Shown piece by piece: positions 11,046 through 21,510 of a DNA stretch of 64,000 nt (its first letter is position 1; each line of letters begins with the position of its first letter). Both the position numbers and the translations under genes were made by a program. The notes beneath the pieces were generated by a model. That model was not told the origin of the DNA and ran no database searches. It saw nothing but the letters and a program-made list of their open reading frames with translations. Origin of the DNA: Paguma larvata (taxonomy: Eukaryota > Chordata > Mammalia > Carnivora > Viverridae); contig CM057843.1 in the NCBI GenBank assembly GCA_030068075.1, forward strand, positions 36,303,332-36,367,331, given 5' to 3'.

Positions 11046-13300
11046 ATGTGAGTCAGAAACCATCTTATTTTTTCCAGGGGTTCAGTACTGGTTCTTAGAT
11101 CAAAAGCGGCCTGGGGCCGGGCTCCCAGAAGCTGTATTGGAGATTGATCTATTTTTCATCAGCAGAATGGCTCCTTTCAGGGTTCTGTCCTTCAGATGGT
11201 CTCTGGTCTCTTCCGTGGGCCTGGAGAAGGAACTGCCCAAGGGCCTTACCGCGTGTTTTTGAGGGAAGTTGAGAACAAAGTAAAAGAAGGCAGGGGGAGG
11301 GGGTGCGGGCAGTGGAGGGAAGTGGTGGCCAGGGCTGACAGACTTGCTTTGGGGCTGGAGTCCAGGCCTCTGTTGCTGACCCCTGGGCTCAGGACCCGCC
11401 CCGGGATGGAACCTGCTGGCCCTGAAGCGGACTCGGCCGCCCTGCCGGCCCCCCCAGGTCCTCCCCTGGCTCAGCTTTCCGGTGTGCCTCACCCTCAAGC
11501 CGGATGATCAGCTTTCTTTCTGCTTTTGTCGGATCTTTTTGAATTGCAAATCAGCCGCACCTTACACTGTGCACGTTTTAGGTCCTGGAAACTTGCTCCA
11601 CCTCTCACGCCGGAGGTCTCATCCCTGCAAAGAAGACATAATTACTTTCAAACGTGATTTTCCTTTCATTTTTCTCCACCCTTTCCTTTAATTAAACAGC
11701 TTTGCGTTTTATCTCCCTGAACCCAAAGTGTGTACGTCTCCGTTCGTTCGGGGTTTCTGGCTTAGGGCGGTGCAGTATATCGAGGAGAACGAACGAGAAT
11801 TTAGAACAAGTTGGGTCCTTCCCGGGTGATAGCCATGAACCGATTTAGGAAGACTCGGGATTTCCTGTGCCTCCGTTTCCCCAGCTGGTAAATGCCTCTC
11901 TATTTCACTTCCATCAGGGGCTGATCGCAGGAGGTAGGGAGCTTCCTTGGCAAATGTTAAGGGCTGTTGATTGTCTGTTCCTGGGTGCTGCACGAAGCCC
12001 TGGGGATTCATTCCCTGAGCTGCGCAGGAAATGATACTGCCTCACATTCTAAATACCTTAATATTAGGGGACCATCTAGTGCAATGGACATTTTGGAGCC
12101 TACTTTCCAAACGGTCCATGGGAAGGACTCCTAAGGTATCCCTTGGGTCTGAGTTTGCCCGGTGGAAATGTTACGTCATAGTAACACGTGTTTAAGGATT
12201 AGTTTATTCCCAAGCATGCGGGGGCTATAAATTGCTTCTTAAAATTTTACTCTCCAGCACCGTGATGTTTATGTTGCTATGGTGGTGTGTCCCTTGCTTG
12301 AGTGTCAGGATCGCCATTGAAAATAGATGGGCCAAAATAACAGCTTAACAGGTGGTTGTGCTTTGTGATGTTTGTGAAACCGTTCTGAGAAGAGGTCCAT
12401 CCAGCACAAGCGAATCACACAACTGTGTTCTTTACAGCATTTTGTATCTTAGCCACGCTTTTCTTTCCTTTTTAACACATTCCTCCCCTTTCTATTTTAT
12501 ATGTAGATTTTCCTTAACTTTCCAGCGGTGCCAGGCCAATTCTCTGTAGTAACACAAGGAAAGATTTCAGCTCATTTTATTTAGTGGTGGACATCCTTTC
12601 CCTATGTGTGTAACTGGAGCCCTCCTCCTAAAAATAACCCTTCTTTTCTTAACGTGATTCTTTTTGTAGCTGACACACTCTTTATTTAAATGGAAGACCT
12701 CTTTTTAATGGGCCATTTGCACACACACATATATTATGTATCTATTTCCTCGTAAGGTGTAATCTCTAGCGAATTTGGTAGTAGGAGTTGTTTCCAATGA
12801 CCTATCAGTAAGCATTCGTTTTCTTTCTTTTGAGATAAAATCATAGAAAGAACCCTACCGTTAAAAGCGTTCAGCTTCCTGCCCGCCGTAAGAATCTTTC
12901 CTAAAATGGTCCTGCACGGTAATCCTCGTGCCCTTTAGCCTAAATACCAGCATGGCAGGGTCGCTCACTTTTTTGCGGTGTGACCCCCCAAAAGCCATGA
13001 TTGTCCCATGATTGTTCACCTAAGAGTGTCCTTTCGTTTGTTTCGTTGATGTCTGCCTCCCTGGAACTTTCATGGGCGTCACTCATTCCCCCCTCTATAG
13101 TGACACAAATACAAGCCGCTTCCACGTGGCTGGCTCTTGGAGTCTTTAAAGAAAACTGGAATGTCCTGTGGTTTCCTCTTCTACTGGCTTTAATACCCAT
13201 GGTTCTCTCAATAACTCCCCTTACGAAACGGTTTCCAGACACCCTCACCATTTCTGTGGTTCTCCTTTGTCACTGGTGTTTAAAAAAATACCAGCCACAG
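11046..13300. other. Unassigned sequence with a possible MIR scrap
   Basis: About 2.2 kb. The part at 11290-11470 is GC-rich. At 11865-11895 the phrase GTGCCTCCGTTTCCCCAGC resembles MIR but is too short to call firmly. No exon or known protein is recognised in the overlapping frames at 11100-11510. Confidence 0.45.
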
Positions 13301-13307
13301 TGCTGTA

Positions 13308-13640
13308 GAGCAAGAGTCCACAGACGTTCTGTAAAGGGCCAGAGAGACACACGGTAGACCTGCCATCACGTCCCCATCGCAACAACTCACCCCTGGCCCG
13401 TGACACAAAAGCAGCTGAAGGCAGTTCTGTAAACGCATGGGTATGGCTCCGTTCTGATGACATTTTATTCATGGATGCCGAAATTTGCATTTCGTATAAT
13501 GTTCACATGTCACAAGATATTCTAATTCTGATTTAATTCAACCATTGAAAAATGCGAAACCCATACGCAGCTCGAGGACCATACAAAAAGCAGGCGTGGG
13601 GCTGGTTTGGTCCAAGATCTGGAGGACCCGGTCTGAAAAC
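13308..13640 (+). mobile_element. hAT-type nonautonomous DNA transposon
   Basis: The order TAGAGCAAGAGTCCACAGAC, CTGTAAAGGGCCAGA, AAAAGCAGCTGAAGGCA, ATTTTATTCATGGATGCCGA, TTTGCATTTCGTATAATGTT, TCACATGTCACAAGATATTC, CAACCATTGAAAAATGCG and CAGCTCGAGGACCATACAAA matches the mammalian MER element with a CAGGGGTCGGCAAAC end. The element is nearly full length. The exact MER name is not settled; the strand follows the GTAAAGGGCCAGA-first order. Confidence 0.75.
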
Positions 13641-13734
13641 AAGGGGAACTGTTACTTCAGCACCTAAGGCTTTGTGGATGCTTTAGCGTTAGCGTTGCCA
13701 GTTTTCAGAAGCTTCATTAAACTGCCCACTGCTG

Positions 13735-13902
13735 GGGCGCCTGGGTGGCTCAGTCGGTTATGGGTCCGACTTTGGCCCAGGTCATGGTCTCACGGTTCGT
13801 GAGTGAAAGCCCCACAGCAGGCTCCGTACTGACAGCTCAGAGCCTGGAGCCTGCTTCAGATTCTGTGGCTTCCTCTCTGTCTGTCCCTCTCCTGCTCACA
13901 CT

Positions 13903-13936
<34 letters not shown>

Positions 13937-13969
13937 AATAAACATTAAAAAAAATAAAAATAAAAAATG
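13735..13969 (+). mobile_element. Can-SINE, full length
   Basis: GGGGCGCCTGGGTGGCTCAG, CAGAGCCTGGAGCCTGCTTC, a CT run (13905-13934), then AAAAATAAACATTAAAAAAA and two extra AAAT units. Confidence 0.96.
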
Positions 13970-14346
13970 CCCGGAGGCTGTGAGATCTACAAAAACAAGC
14001 CACCTTATAGCAACAATGGTTATTACCACGGGACTTTGAAATGTAAAGTGATGAATGGTATGTCTGCTGATTTCAAGTTTGACAAAATGTTTTTGATTCT
14101 TGCCTCTGTTATTTACCATGTTGGTGAATTCTCTTAGCCTAGTGGCTGGTGTAATGAGCACGCCTTTCTGTCTTTATCCAAGGCACCAACTTTTCAGTAA
14201 CATCCAAATGATAAAATATAGGTCAAAATTGCTCACCTCGGTTGCAGAAACCAGTAGGCATTTGGGTATAAAAACGAAGCCCTCAATTCTATTTTCATAA
14301 GCCTAAGAATGCATTATTCTCTACTTACTCATTAGTTTTAATTTTT
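13970..14346. other. Unassigned sequence
   Basis: Nothing recognised. Confidence 0.45.
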
Positions 14347-14365
14347 AAAAAATGGGCCTCATTAT

Positions 14366-14574
14366 GGGGCGCCTGGGTGGCTCAGTCGGTTGAGAGGCCC
14401 ACTTCAGCTCAGGTCATGATCTCACGGTCTGTGAGTTCAAGCCCCACGTTGGGCTCTGTGCTGATGGCTCAGAGCCTGGAGCCTGCTTCAGATTCTGTAT
14501 CTCCCTCTCTGTCTGCCCTTCCCCTGCTCACACTCTGTCTCTATGTCTCTCAAAAATAAATAGAAACATTAAAA
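14366..14574 (+). mobile_element. Can-SINE with 18-bp target duplication
   Basis: Flanks AAAAAATGGGCCTCATTA (14347-14364) and AAAAAATGAGCCTCATTA (14575-14592) differ at one base. The body is near the feline norm and the tail carries AATAGAAACATTAAA. Confidence 0.97.
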
Positions 14575-14769
14575 AAAAAATGAGCCTCATTAGATGTTTT
14601 GTGAAACCGTTTAACTAAGATTATAACTTAGCATGCAGAGGAGACAATTTAGTAAATGGTGAAGCCAGTTTTTTTTTTTTGTAAGTGTATAAACATTTAA
14701 TTAAAATGATATATTTGTTTATGTGGGCATTTCCTTAGCAAGGCTTTGCTTTCACGGGAGAAGGGAAAT

Positions 14770-15010
14770 CACAGTGGGCCAACGTTTGTGGAACATTCTA
14801 GTGTGCCAGGACCATTACGTTAATTGTCTCATTTCATCCTTACCAGTCATCGTCCGAGGTGGGTCCTATTATCTTCATTTTACAGATAGGGGAAATTGAG
14901 GCTCACAGGATTTGCTAAAGTCACCCAGAGAGGCAGTGGCAGAAGTAGATTCAAACCCAAGGCTCTTTGACTACAAGTTCCATTCGCTTTCTCCACCTAC
15001 ACCATTGCTT
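14770..15010 (-). mobile_element. MIR, near full length
   Basis: TGTGCCAGGACCATTACG, GTCTCATTTCATCCTTACC, CATTTTACAGATAGGGGAAA, GAGGCTCACAGGATTTGC, AAGTCACCCAGAGAGGCAG and GATTCAAACCCAAGGCTC follow the antisense MIR order closely. Confidence 0.85.
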
Positions 15011-15568
15011 TCTATAGCCGGAGAAGTTGACATTCATTCATTAGCAAGTTAATTGTATCAATACAGACCATTGATCCTAAAATGGATATACTATATATTC
15101 CTGAAGTATTCACTCGAATGATCCATTTTGCTGCGTATGTCCCAGAAACAGTATAAAATGAGAAAATTGACCTCCTTCATGAAGAGTGATCTGGGAACAT
15201 AGATACAATTTTAGATTACCTTAAAGCTGTTATAAGTCTCAAGGGAAACCTTGATTGTTTTTAGAAAGCTTCTATATTTATCTAGACTCTATCTTGCAAC
15301 AAGGCACTTCAAGATGCCATTATATGAATATTCAAAAACTAATAGAGTCTAGATGAGAATGTGTGATAATCTAAAGATATCATTTAAATCAGGGATTTAA
15401 AAATACATTCCTTCAAGTGAAAAGGGAAGTCTAGTAAACAAGTTTTTTTATAATCCACTACGCATTCTAATTCTGAGTCTTTAAGAGCAGATTTGTAGAA
15501 GAGAGATGAAACAAATTTTCCGAATGAAAGTTTGGAGCTCTGAAAATAAAACATATTTAATAGTTAAA
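15011..15568. other. Unassigned AT-rich sequence
   Basis: No repeat recognised. TCTAGACTCTATC (15280-15292) and AATAGAGTCTAGATG (15340-15354) form an imperfect inverted pair around 50 bases. No function is implied. Confidence 0.4.
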
Positions 15569-15771
15569 ATTTTTTTTTAATGTTTATTTATTTTTGAGAC
15601 AGAGCATGAGTCGGGGAGGGGCAGAGAGAGAGGGAGACACAGAATCCGAAGCAGGGTCCAGGCTCTGAGCTGTCAGCACAGAGCCCAACGCGGGACTCGA
15701 ACTCACGGACCGCGAGATCATGACCTGAGCTGAAGTCGGACGCTCAACCGACTAAGCCACTCAGGCGCCCC
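15569..15771 (-). mobile_element. Can-SINE, full length
   Basis: Poly-T, AATGTTTATTTATTTTTGAG, GAATCCGAAGCAGGGTCCAG, through CGACTAAGCCACTCAGGCGC. AT-rich flanks (TATTTAATAGTTAAAA and TTAATATTTAAATTG) are an imperfect duplication at best. Confidence 0.95.
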
Positions 15772-16085
15772 TTAATATTTAAATTGTATGACACGGATTC
15801 CTTCATAACGGCCGGTGCCGGGAATGACAGAACCTTTGCTGAGGTTATTATGTGAGGAAGAAATGAGGCTGTGGCTTTCGGGGGCTGGTCGCCACCCGCC
15901 ATGGTCTTGCTTATGAGCTCCTTGTAGGGTTGTGATTGTCCTTGCTTCTTTTTGAACGCCCCGCCAGTCACTTTGACGGTGCTTTACACACCATGGTTGC
16001 TGAGTGGAGGTTGGCCACCAGCTTACGGTCACTTACATTCAGGTGCAACTTTTGTCTTGATTGTGATTTGAGAAACAAGAAAAAG
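15772..16085. other. Unassigned sequence
   Basis: No repeat recognised. Two overlapping minus-strand frames (15744-16032) start inside the SINE and match no family. Confidence 0.45.
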
Positions 16086-16377
16086 TAGATTACCCTTTTA
16101 AATTTTTTGTTTTATATGGACCGTTGAGTAGGTATGAAGCAATACACCCATGAACCTATGGTCCACCTTAATAAGTGCAATGATACAAGCTCCTCGAACA
16201 CTCTACCCACCCCTCTCTGATCCCATGCTCTCGGTGCATACGGCAGCATGGAGGAGGTCGTTTTCAACAGCTTGCCATTTTTTTCTATTAAATTTCTGTA
16301 TTGAGATATAATTCACATATCATAAAATTCACTTACTTTTTTATTTAAAAGGTTTTTAAAAATTATTTTTAATTTAA

Positions 16378-16575
16378 AAATTTTAATGTTTATTTATTTT
16401 GAGAGAGAGAGAGAGAGCATAAGCAGGGGAGGGGCAGAGAGAGAGAGAATCCCAAGCAGGCTCTGCACTGTCAGTGCAGAGCCGGATGCAGGGCTTGACC
16501 CTGTGAACTGTGAGATCATTACCTGAGCCGAAATCAAGAGTCAGACGTTTAACCGACTGAGCCATTCAGGCGCCC
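16378..16575 (-). mobile_element. Can-SINE, older variant, inside L1
   Basis: TTAATGTTTATTTATTTTGA, AATCCCAAGCAGGCTCTGCA, GCCATTCAGGCGCCC. The AATCCCAAGCAGGCT body is of the older class. It abuts the next SINE. Confidence 0.93.
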
Positions 16576-16587
16576 TATTATTTATTT

Positions 16588-16741
16588 AAGTTTATTTATT
16601 TATTTTGAGAGAGAGAGGCAGGGAGGAGCGAAGAGAGAGAGAATCCCAAGCAGGCTCTGCCATGTCAGTGCAGGGCTTGAACTCACGCATGAAGCATGAG
16701 CTGAAGTTAGACGCTCAACCGACTGAGCCACCCAGGCGCCC
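16588..16741 (-). mobile_element. Can-SINE with internal deletions, inside L1
   Basis: Same class as its left neighbour but shorter: part of the body around the CAGAGCCCGATG segment is missing. It ends CGACTGAGCCACCCAGGCGCC, then L1 3'-UTR sequence resumes. Confidence 0.9.
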
Positions 16742-16836
16742 TTAACATTCACTCTTAGAAATAAGTGTACAGATCAGTGGTTTTAGTATGTTCACAAGGT
16801 TGTGCGACCATCACCACTATCTAATTCCAGAACATT

Positions 16837-17019
16837 GTTTTTAATGTTTATTTATTTTGAGACAGAGAGTGCATGCAAGTGAGGGAAGGGCAGAGAGAGG
16901 GGGAGAGGGAGACTCCTAAGCACGCTCCGCACTGGACTCGATCTCGCGAACTATGAGATCATGACCTGAGCTGAAATCAAGAGTCAGATGCTTAACCAAC
17001 TGAGCCACCCATGTGCCCT
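16837..17019 (-). mobile_element. Can-SINE in L1 with perfect 15-bp target duplication
   Basis: TAATTCCAGAACATT is at 16822-16836 and 17020-17034. The duplicated sequence belongs to the L1 3' UTR, so the SINE landed after the L1. The CAGGCTCTG..CAGAGCC body segment is largely deleted. Confidence 0.97.
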
Positions 17020-17079
17020 TAATTCCAGAACATTTCTCTTGTCCCCAAACCCCCTACATCCATTGGCAGTCACTCCCTA

Positions 17080-17283
17080 TCAGTCCCTTTCCCCAGCCCT
17101 TGGCCACCAAAGTCTACTTTCTGTCTTTATGAATTTGCATATTCTGGACATTTCATATAAATGAAATACCTGGCGCCTTTCGCTTAGCGTAACGTTTTCA
17201 AGGTTCATCCATGTTGTAGTGTGAATCAGTTCTTCGTCCCTTTTTATGACTGAATAATATTCCATTGTATGGACATAGCACAT
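17080..17283 (-). pseudogene. L1 ORF2 C-terminal remnant
   Basis: The translation begins MCYVHTMEYYSVIKRDEEL and continues TTWMNLENVTLSERRQV. This is the recognisable extreme C-terminal block of L1 ORF2 (norm MEYYSAIKKNE... TWMDLE). The reverse-transcriptase and endonuclease parts are absent or shifted out of frame. It is non-functional. Confidence 0.85.
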
Positions 17284-18258
17284 TTTGTTTATCCACTCAT
17301 CAGTTGATGGACATTTGGGTTGTTTCTACTTTTCGGCTATTGTGAATAATGCTGTAAACATTCATGTACAAGCTGTTGTTTGAACACTGGTTTTCAAATC
17401 ATTTGGATATGTACCTAGGGGTGGAATTGTTGGTCCTATGGAATTCTGTTTAACTTCCTGAGGAATCACCAAACTGTTTTGCACTATTTTACATTCTCAC
17501 CAGCAGTGTATGAGGGCCCCGGTTTCGCCACCACCTCACTAAACACTTGGTATTTCCTGTCTTTTTGATTCGAGGTGTCCTCGTGAGTGTGAAGTAGTAG
17601 CTGATTGTGGCTTTGATTTGCATTTCCTTAATGACTAATACTGCTGAACATCTTTTTCACGTACTCAATTGGCCATTTGTAAATCTTGGGAGAAAGTTCT
17701 GTTCAAGTTACGTGTCTTTTTGTCGTTGAGTGGAAGAGTTCTTTTTGTGTTCTGGCTGTTAGACCATATCAGATAGATGATTTGCTAATTATTTCCCCCC
17801 ATTAAGTGGGTTGTCTTTTTCAGTTTCTGGATAATATCCTTCGAAGCACAAGAATTTTAAATTTTGATGAAGTCCAATGTATCTGTTTTTACTTTGGCTC
17901 TTTGTGCATTGTGTCCTGTCTAAGAAACCATTCCCTGATCCAAGGTCACAAAGATTTACACCTAAGTATTCTTCTAAGAGTTTTATAGTTTAAGTTCTTA
18001 CCTTTAGGTCTTTCGGTCATTTGGAGTTAGTTTTGTATATGGTATAAGGTAGTGATCCAAATCCATTCTGTTGCACGCGGCTTGCCATTTGTCCCAGCGC
18101 CATTCGTTGAAAAGATTGTTTTCCCCCATTGTATTGTAGAACTCGCTCTTTCTCCCTCACCATTTTCATCCCGAGATTGATGCCTATAACTATCATTCAT
18201 CTTTATGGCGGTATGGTATACTTAAAAAAAGTTTCATTTGTTTAAGCAATCTCTTAAA

Positions 18259-18468
18259 AAAATTTTTTTTGATGTTTATTTTTGAGAGAAAGAGAGAGAG
18301 TGAGCGACCGAGCACGAGTGGGGGAGGGGTGGAGAGAGAGGGAGACACAGAATCCGAAGCAGGCTCCAGGCTCCGAGCTGTTGGCACAGAGCCCGATGCG
18401 GGGCTTGAACCCATGAACCTTGAGATCATGACTTGAGCCGAAGCTGGACACCTAACCCAGGTGCCCCT
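18259..18468 (-). mobile_element. Can-SINE, nested
   Basis: Poly-T, GATGTTTATTTTTGAGAG, CCGAAGCAGGCTCCAGGCTC and a shortened end ACCCAGGTGCCCC. The GACTGAGCC segment is lost. First of two inserts within the short SINE. Confidence 0.94.
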
Positions 18469-18645
18469 AGTGTATATTTATTTTTGAGAGAGAGAGAGGG
18501 AGACAGAGTGCGAGAGGGAGACACAGAATTCAAAGCAGGCTCCAGGCTCTGAGCTGTCAGCACAGAGCCCGATGCAGGGCTCCAACCCGTGAATCTCAAG
18601 ATCATGACCTGAGCACTTAACTGACTGAGTCACCCAGGTGCGTCC
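18469..18645 (-). mobile_element. Can-SINE, nested, shortened
   Basis: TATTTATTTTTGAGAGAGAG, AATTCAAAGCAGGCTCCAGG, ending GACTGAGTCACCCAGGTGCG. A segment after GACCTGAGC is missing. It abuts the copy on its left, which probably inserted at its tail. Confidence 0.92.
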
Positions 18646-18789
18646 GTTTATTTAAGCAATTTCTACACCCGTGTGGGGCTGGAACTCAGAGCCCCAAGAT
18701 CAAGAGTCACATGCTCTTCCGACTGAACCAGCCGGCATCTCTTATGACTGTAATATCCTTTATATGAATCTGCCAAAATGTATGTATCT

Positions 18790-19000
18790 GCTGTTTGATC
18801 CATGCACACTGGGTTGTTCCTAGAGTTTTGCTTTTAGGAACACTGGTGCTGAAAACAGACTTGAAATTATTTCTCACTACCCATGTGTGAGAGTGTCTGG
18901 GGACTAGACCTAGGAGTGTAGGGTTACACACACGTTTTCCAAAGCGATGGTAATATTTATGCTCCTGTCAGCAATTGTCGAAGAGTTACATTTGGGGAAA
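18790..19000 (-). mobile_element. Possible very old LINE-1 fragment
   Basis: CACTGGGTTGTTCCTAGAGTT, ACCTAGGAGTGTAGGGTT, TTTTCCAAAGCGATGG and TTTATGCTCCTGTCAGCA are in the order of antisense L1M ORF2 3' sequence, but very diverged. Confidence 0.45.
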
Positions 19001-19934
19001 CTCAGTCTTTAAACATTCTGCTTGTTTAGTGTCTCTTTGAAAAGTCATTACCTAAAGGAAAGTTGTACTATTTGCAGGTGAAATCTACCTTTTAGGCTTC
19101 TGATATTTTTTTAGTAAGAATTCTTTTGAACAAGCGAAAGATCCGTAGTTGGAAAACCTAGTGTGCAATTAGTGCCTCTTTAATTTGTAAATATTAGTGT
19201 GAGGCTTGAACAGATCTTTGGCTGGTCAAGGTCGTGAAGCTTTCTGCTGATCGTAAAGGAGCGTGCGTGTGCCCCGTCCTGGCCGGCCTGCTGTTACTCT
19301 TCCGCAGAGTCTGAAGCACGTGTGATCTGGCAGTTGGCAGAATCAGGTTATGGAGGGGTACGGCGGGCGCTTCCCTTGCTGGCATCCACGTACTGGTACG
19401 CAGTGGTTACGTGGAGTAAAATTGTGTCCATGATGGTGAGAAACACGCCCTCTTATCTTGTAGTATCACGTGAAGGGGTTGACTGGTGACAGTTTGGGCC
19501 AGTGGCGCTCAGAACCCTGAAGGAGACGGAAATGGCCTCTGGGGTGGGACAGATCCACTGCTTATGATTAAAGGGAGTTGCACCCGGACAGGACAACCTG
19601 CTCGCGCCGGACCATCCATGCGGTCCCGGCAGATGGGTATCAACGGGGTGGCGGCCGTCAGGAGGTGGCCAGAGGCCTCCAGAGGGCAGGCGGGTGGGGC
19701 AGCGTCGGAGAAGCACGTGGGGAAGTGCTCCGGCTCCAAGAGGGGCTTCGCGACAGGATGCGACTTATGAAGCAGAGTGAGGATGCAGGGAAGGAGGAGG
19801 TTGGCAAGACGCTCCGCTCTCCCTGGCTCCAGGGGCTCTTCAGTAGGTCATCGGGCCCCGTGTTTAAGAAAATGGAACTAGATGGAATACAGGGAAGCAA
19901 CTTGGTCTCAGGAATTAGTCGATATTATGCCTCG
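19001..19934. other. Unassigned sequence with a GC-rich core
   Basis: Positions 19560-19770 are GC-rich with many CG steps (for example TCGCGCCGGACC, GCGGCCGTC, CTTCGCGAC). Frames are open on several strands (19453-19770). No known protein matches. The length is short for a CpG island. Confidence 0.4.
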
Positions 19935-20278
19935 TGCTATAGACTGAACGTTTATATATGCGCCCCACCCTCCAAAGTCATGTGAAACCCAGTCCCCAAT
20001 GTGGTGGTGTTTGTAGGTGGGGCCTCTGAGAGCCCTGATGAATGGGATTAAAGTTTTTATAAAAGAGACCCCAGAGCACCCCCTCCACCCTTCTTCTGTG
20101 TAAGGGTACGGAGAGAACATAGCCGTTTGTGAAACAGGCAGCAGGCCTTCAGCCAGACGCTGCGTGTGCTGGTGCCTTGGTCTCGGACTTAGCCTCCAGA
20201 ACCATGAGGAATAAATTTCTGTTTATGAGCCTTCCAGTGTATGGTATTTTGTTATATCAGCCCGAATGGACCGAGACA
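19935..20278 (+). mobile_element. MaLR solo LTR (MSTA/MLT1 type)
   Basis: TGCTATAGACTGAACG, CCCAGTCCCCAATGTGGTGG, GAGCCCTGATGAATGGGATT, TATAAAAGAGACCCCAGAGC, GCCTCCAGAACCATGAGGAA, AATAAATTTCTGTTTATGAG and ATGGTATTTTGTTATATCAG form a nearly full MaLR LTR ending GACCGAGACA. The polyadenylation motif AATAAA is intact. No internal region is attached and no 5-bp duplication is evident. Confidence 0.93.
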
Positions 20279-20344
20279 GCCAGTTCCTGGAACTGGAGGA
20301 CAATAGCAAAACGAGGTGGGCTTGACCTTGATTCTTCCCACAGA

Positions 20345-20572
20345 TAATAGCTGTCATTGTTTTGGGTGCTTAATACAGGCTTAGCATTTACGTATATTCC
20401 TTTGTTCCCTCCACACAGTCATCCTATGAAGTGGATTCTGTTACCGCCTCCTGTAACAAATGGGAAAACTGAGGCGCAGAGCAGCTAAATGACTTTTCAA
20501 AGAGCCAGGATTTGAACCCAGATATTCTGGCTCCAGAGCCCACGTTCCTTCACCATGGTAGCACGCTTCCTC
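20345..20572 (-). mobile_element. MIR
   Basis: TTAGCATTTACGTATATTCC, CCTCCTGTAACAAATGGGAAAA, CTGAGGCGCAGAGCAGC, GGATTTGAACCCAGATATTC and CTCCAGAGCCCACGTTCC are antisense MIR in order. Confidence 0.85.
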
Positions 20573-20574
20573 TG

Positions 20575-20762
20575 GAGACAGGCAGGCATGGTTTCCAATC
20601 TTCCCTTCAGCCTCGTGTTATCTTTATGGTCTTAGATAAGGCAACTCCATTTTCTGTTACTCATAGTTTCCTTAGTTATAAATTAAGAGCCTGGTTTGCA
20701 GATCATATGTGGAAATGCCTCACACCTTGCCTAGTCTATGGTATTAATGAATACTTCTACTG
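20575..20762 (+). mobile_element. MIR
   Basis: GGAGACAGGCAGGCATGG, TTCCAATCTTCCCTTCAGCC, TCTTAGATAAGGCAACTCC and CATAGTTTCCTTAGTTATAA follow sense MIR. It lies head to head with the MIR on its left. Confidence 0.75.
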
Positions 20763-21013
20763 AAAAACCTTTCCAAACTGAGGACAGGACTTGGCCTGTG
20801 GCCTGGAGCGGGGTTTAATGTGTGCGCGAAGATCAGGTAGTTTATCTAGGGAGAGGAGAGCCACATGGGGGGAGGGTCAACATTCCAAGCAGGTGCTGAC
20901 AAAACTAGATGCTCTTTCCAACTAGCCCCGGGATGCCTGGCGTTAACCCAGTCCTCCAACGCAGCTGGAAACTAGATACCTGACAGTTTCTCACTTGTTT
21001 GCACACTCCTGCT
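20763..21013. other. Unassigned sequence
   Basis: Nothing recognised. Confidence 0.4.
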
Positions 21014-21030
21014 CTCTCTGACCTTACACA

Positions 21031-21190
21031 CTCACAAGCAGGGGAGGGGCAGAGAGAAGGAGAGACAGAATCCCAGGCTCTGCCGTCAGCGCAGAGCTGA
21101 TGCGGAGTCCGAACTCACGAACTGTGGGATCATGGCCTGAGCGGAGACCAAGAGTTGGCTGCTTAACCAACTGAGCCTCGGAGGTGCGCC
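21031..21190 (-). mobile_element. Can-SINE lacking its tail
   Basis: Starts abruptly in CACAAGCAGGGGAGGGGCAG without the AATGTTTATTTTTGAG tail and ends CTGAGCCTCGGAGGTGCGCC. First of three same-strand copies in a row. The block is flanked by CTCCTGCT at 21006-21013 and 21511-21518. Confidence 0.9.
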
Positions 21191-21204
21191 ACTTTTTTTT
21201 AAAC

Positions 21205-21411
21205 AATTGCTTTTCTTTTTCTTTTCTTCAAATGTTTATCTCTGAGAGAGAGAGCGTGCATGTGTGGGAGGGACAGATGGGGGTCAGGCAGAGGATCCGA
21301 AGCAGGCTCCGTGCTCACGGCGGAGAGCCTGATGGGCTCGAACTCACGAACTCTGAGGTCATGACCTGACCGAAGTCGGATGCTTCCCCGACTGAGCCAC
21401 TTGTGCGCCCC
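21205..21411 (-). mobile_element. Can-SINE, diverged
   Basis: AAATGTTTATCTCTGAGAGA, GATCCGAAGCAGGCTCCGTG, through CGACTGAGCCACTTGTGCGC. Second of the three-copy run. Confidence 0.92.
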
Positions 21412-21413
21412 CC

Positions 21414-21510
21414 ATTTTTTTTTTTAAGTAAACTCTGCCCCCAGTGTGGGGCTTGAACTCATGACCCTGAGATCAAGGTTTGCATGGTCTGTGAGTGACC
21501 AGGCGCCCCT
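21414..21510 (-). mobile_element. Short Can-SINE (SINEC_b-like)
   Basis: Poly-T, TTTAAGTAAACTCTGCCCCC, GTGTGGGGCTTGAACTCATG, GAGATCAAGG, ending CCAGGCGCCCC. Third of the run. Confidence 0.9.

Larger units (their letters stand above)
16090..18190 (-). mobile_element. Old LINE-1 (L1M class), 3' part of ORF2 plus 3' UTR, split by SINEs
   Basis: Read on the minus strand this is an L1 3' segment of roughly 1.4 kb once inserts are discounted. From right to left it runs: a region coding for the C-terminal half of ORF2 (near 18180-17080), a 3' UTR with the complement of CATCACCACTATCTAATTCC, and a terminal AATTCACATATCATAAAATT block near 16296-16345. Plus-strand marks such as GAATAATATTCCATTGTATGG and CACCAGCAGTGTATGAGGG are diagnostic. 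Three Can-SINEs interrupt it (16378-16575, 16588-16741, 16837-17019). The part at 16090-16295 (CACCCATGAACCTATGGTCC) is a weaker match. It is 5' truncated. Confidence 0.9.
18230..18740 (-). mobile_element. Short Can-SINE split by two later SINEs
   Basis: The right piece (18647-18740) reads TTTAAGCAATTTCTACACCC..GTGTGGGGCTGGAACTC..GATCAAGAGTCACATGCTC, the SINEC_b-like body. Its tail end TTTGTTTAAGCAATCTCT is also at 18237-18254, left of the two inserts, so the insert block lies inside this older short SINE. The duplicated 18 bases differ at two sites. Confidence 0.85.

Noticed and set aside
19453..19985. Possible CpG-island promoter with several overlapping frames
   Set aside because: Only about 200 bases are truly CG-rich, with no TATA, initiator or exon-like pattern that I can defend.
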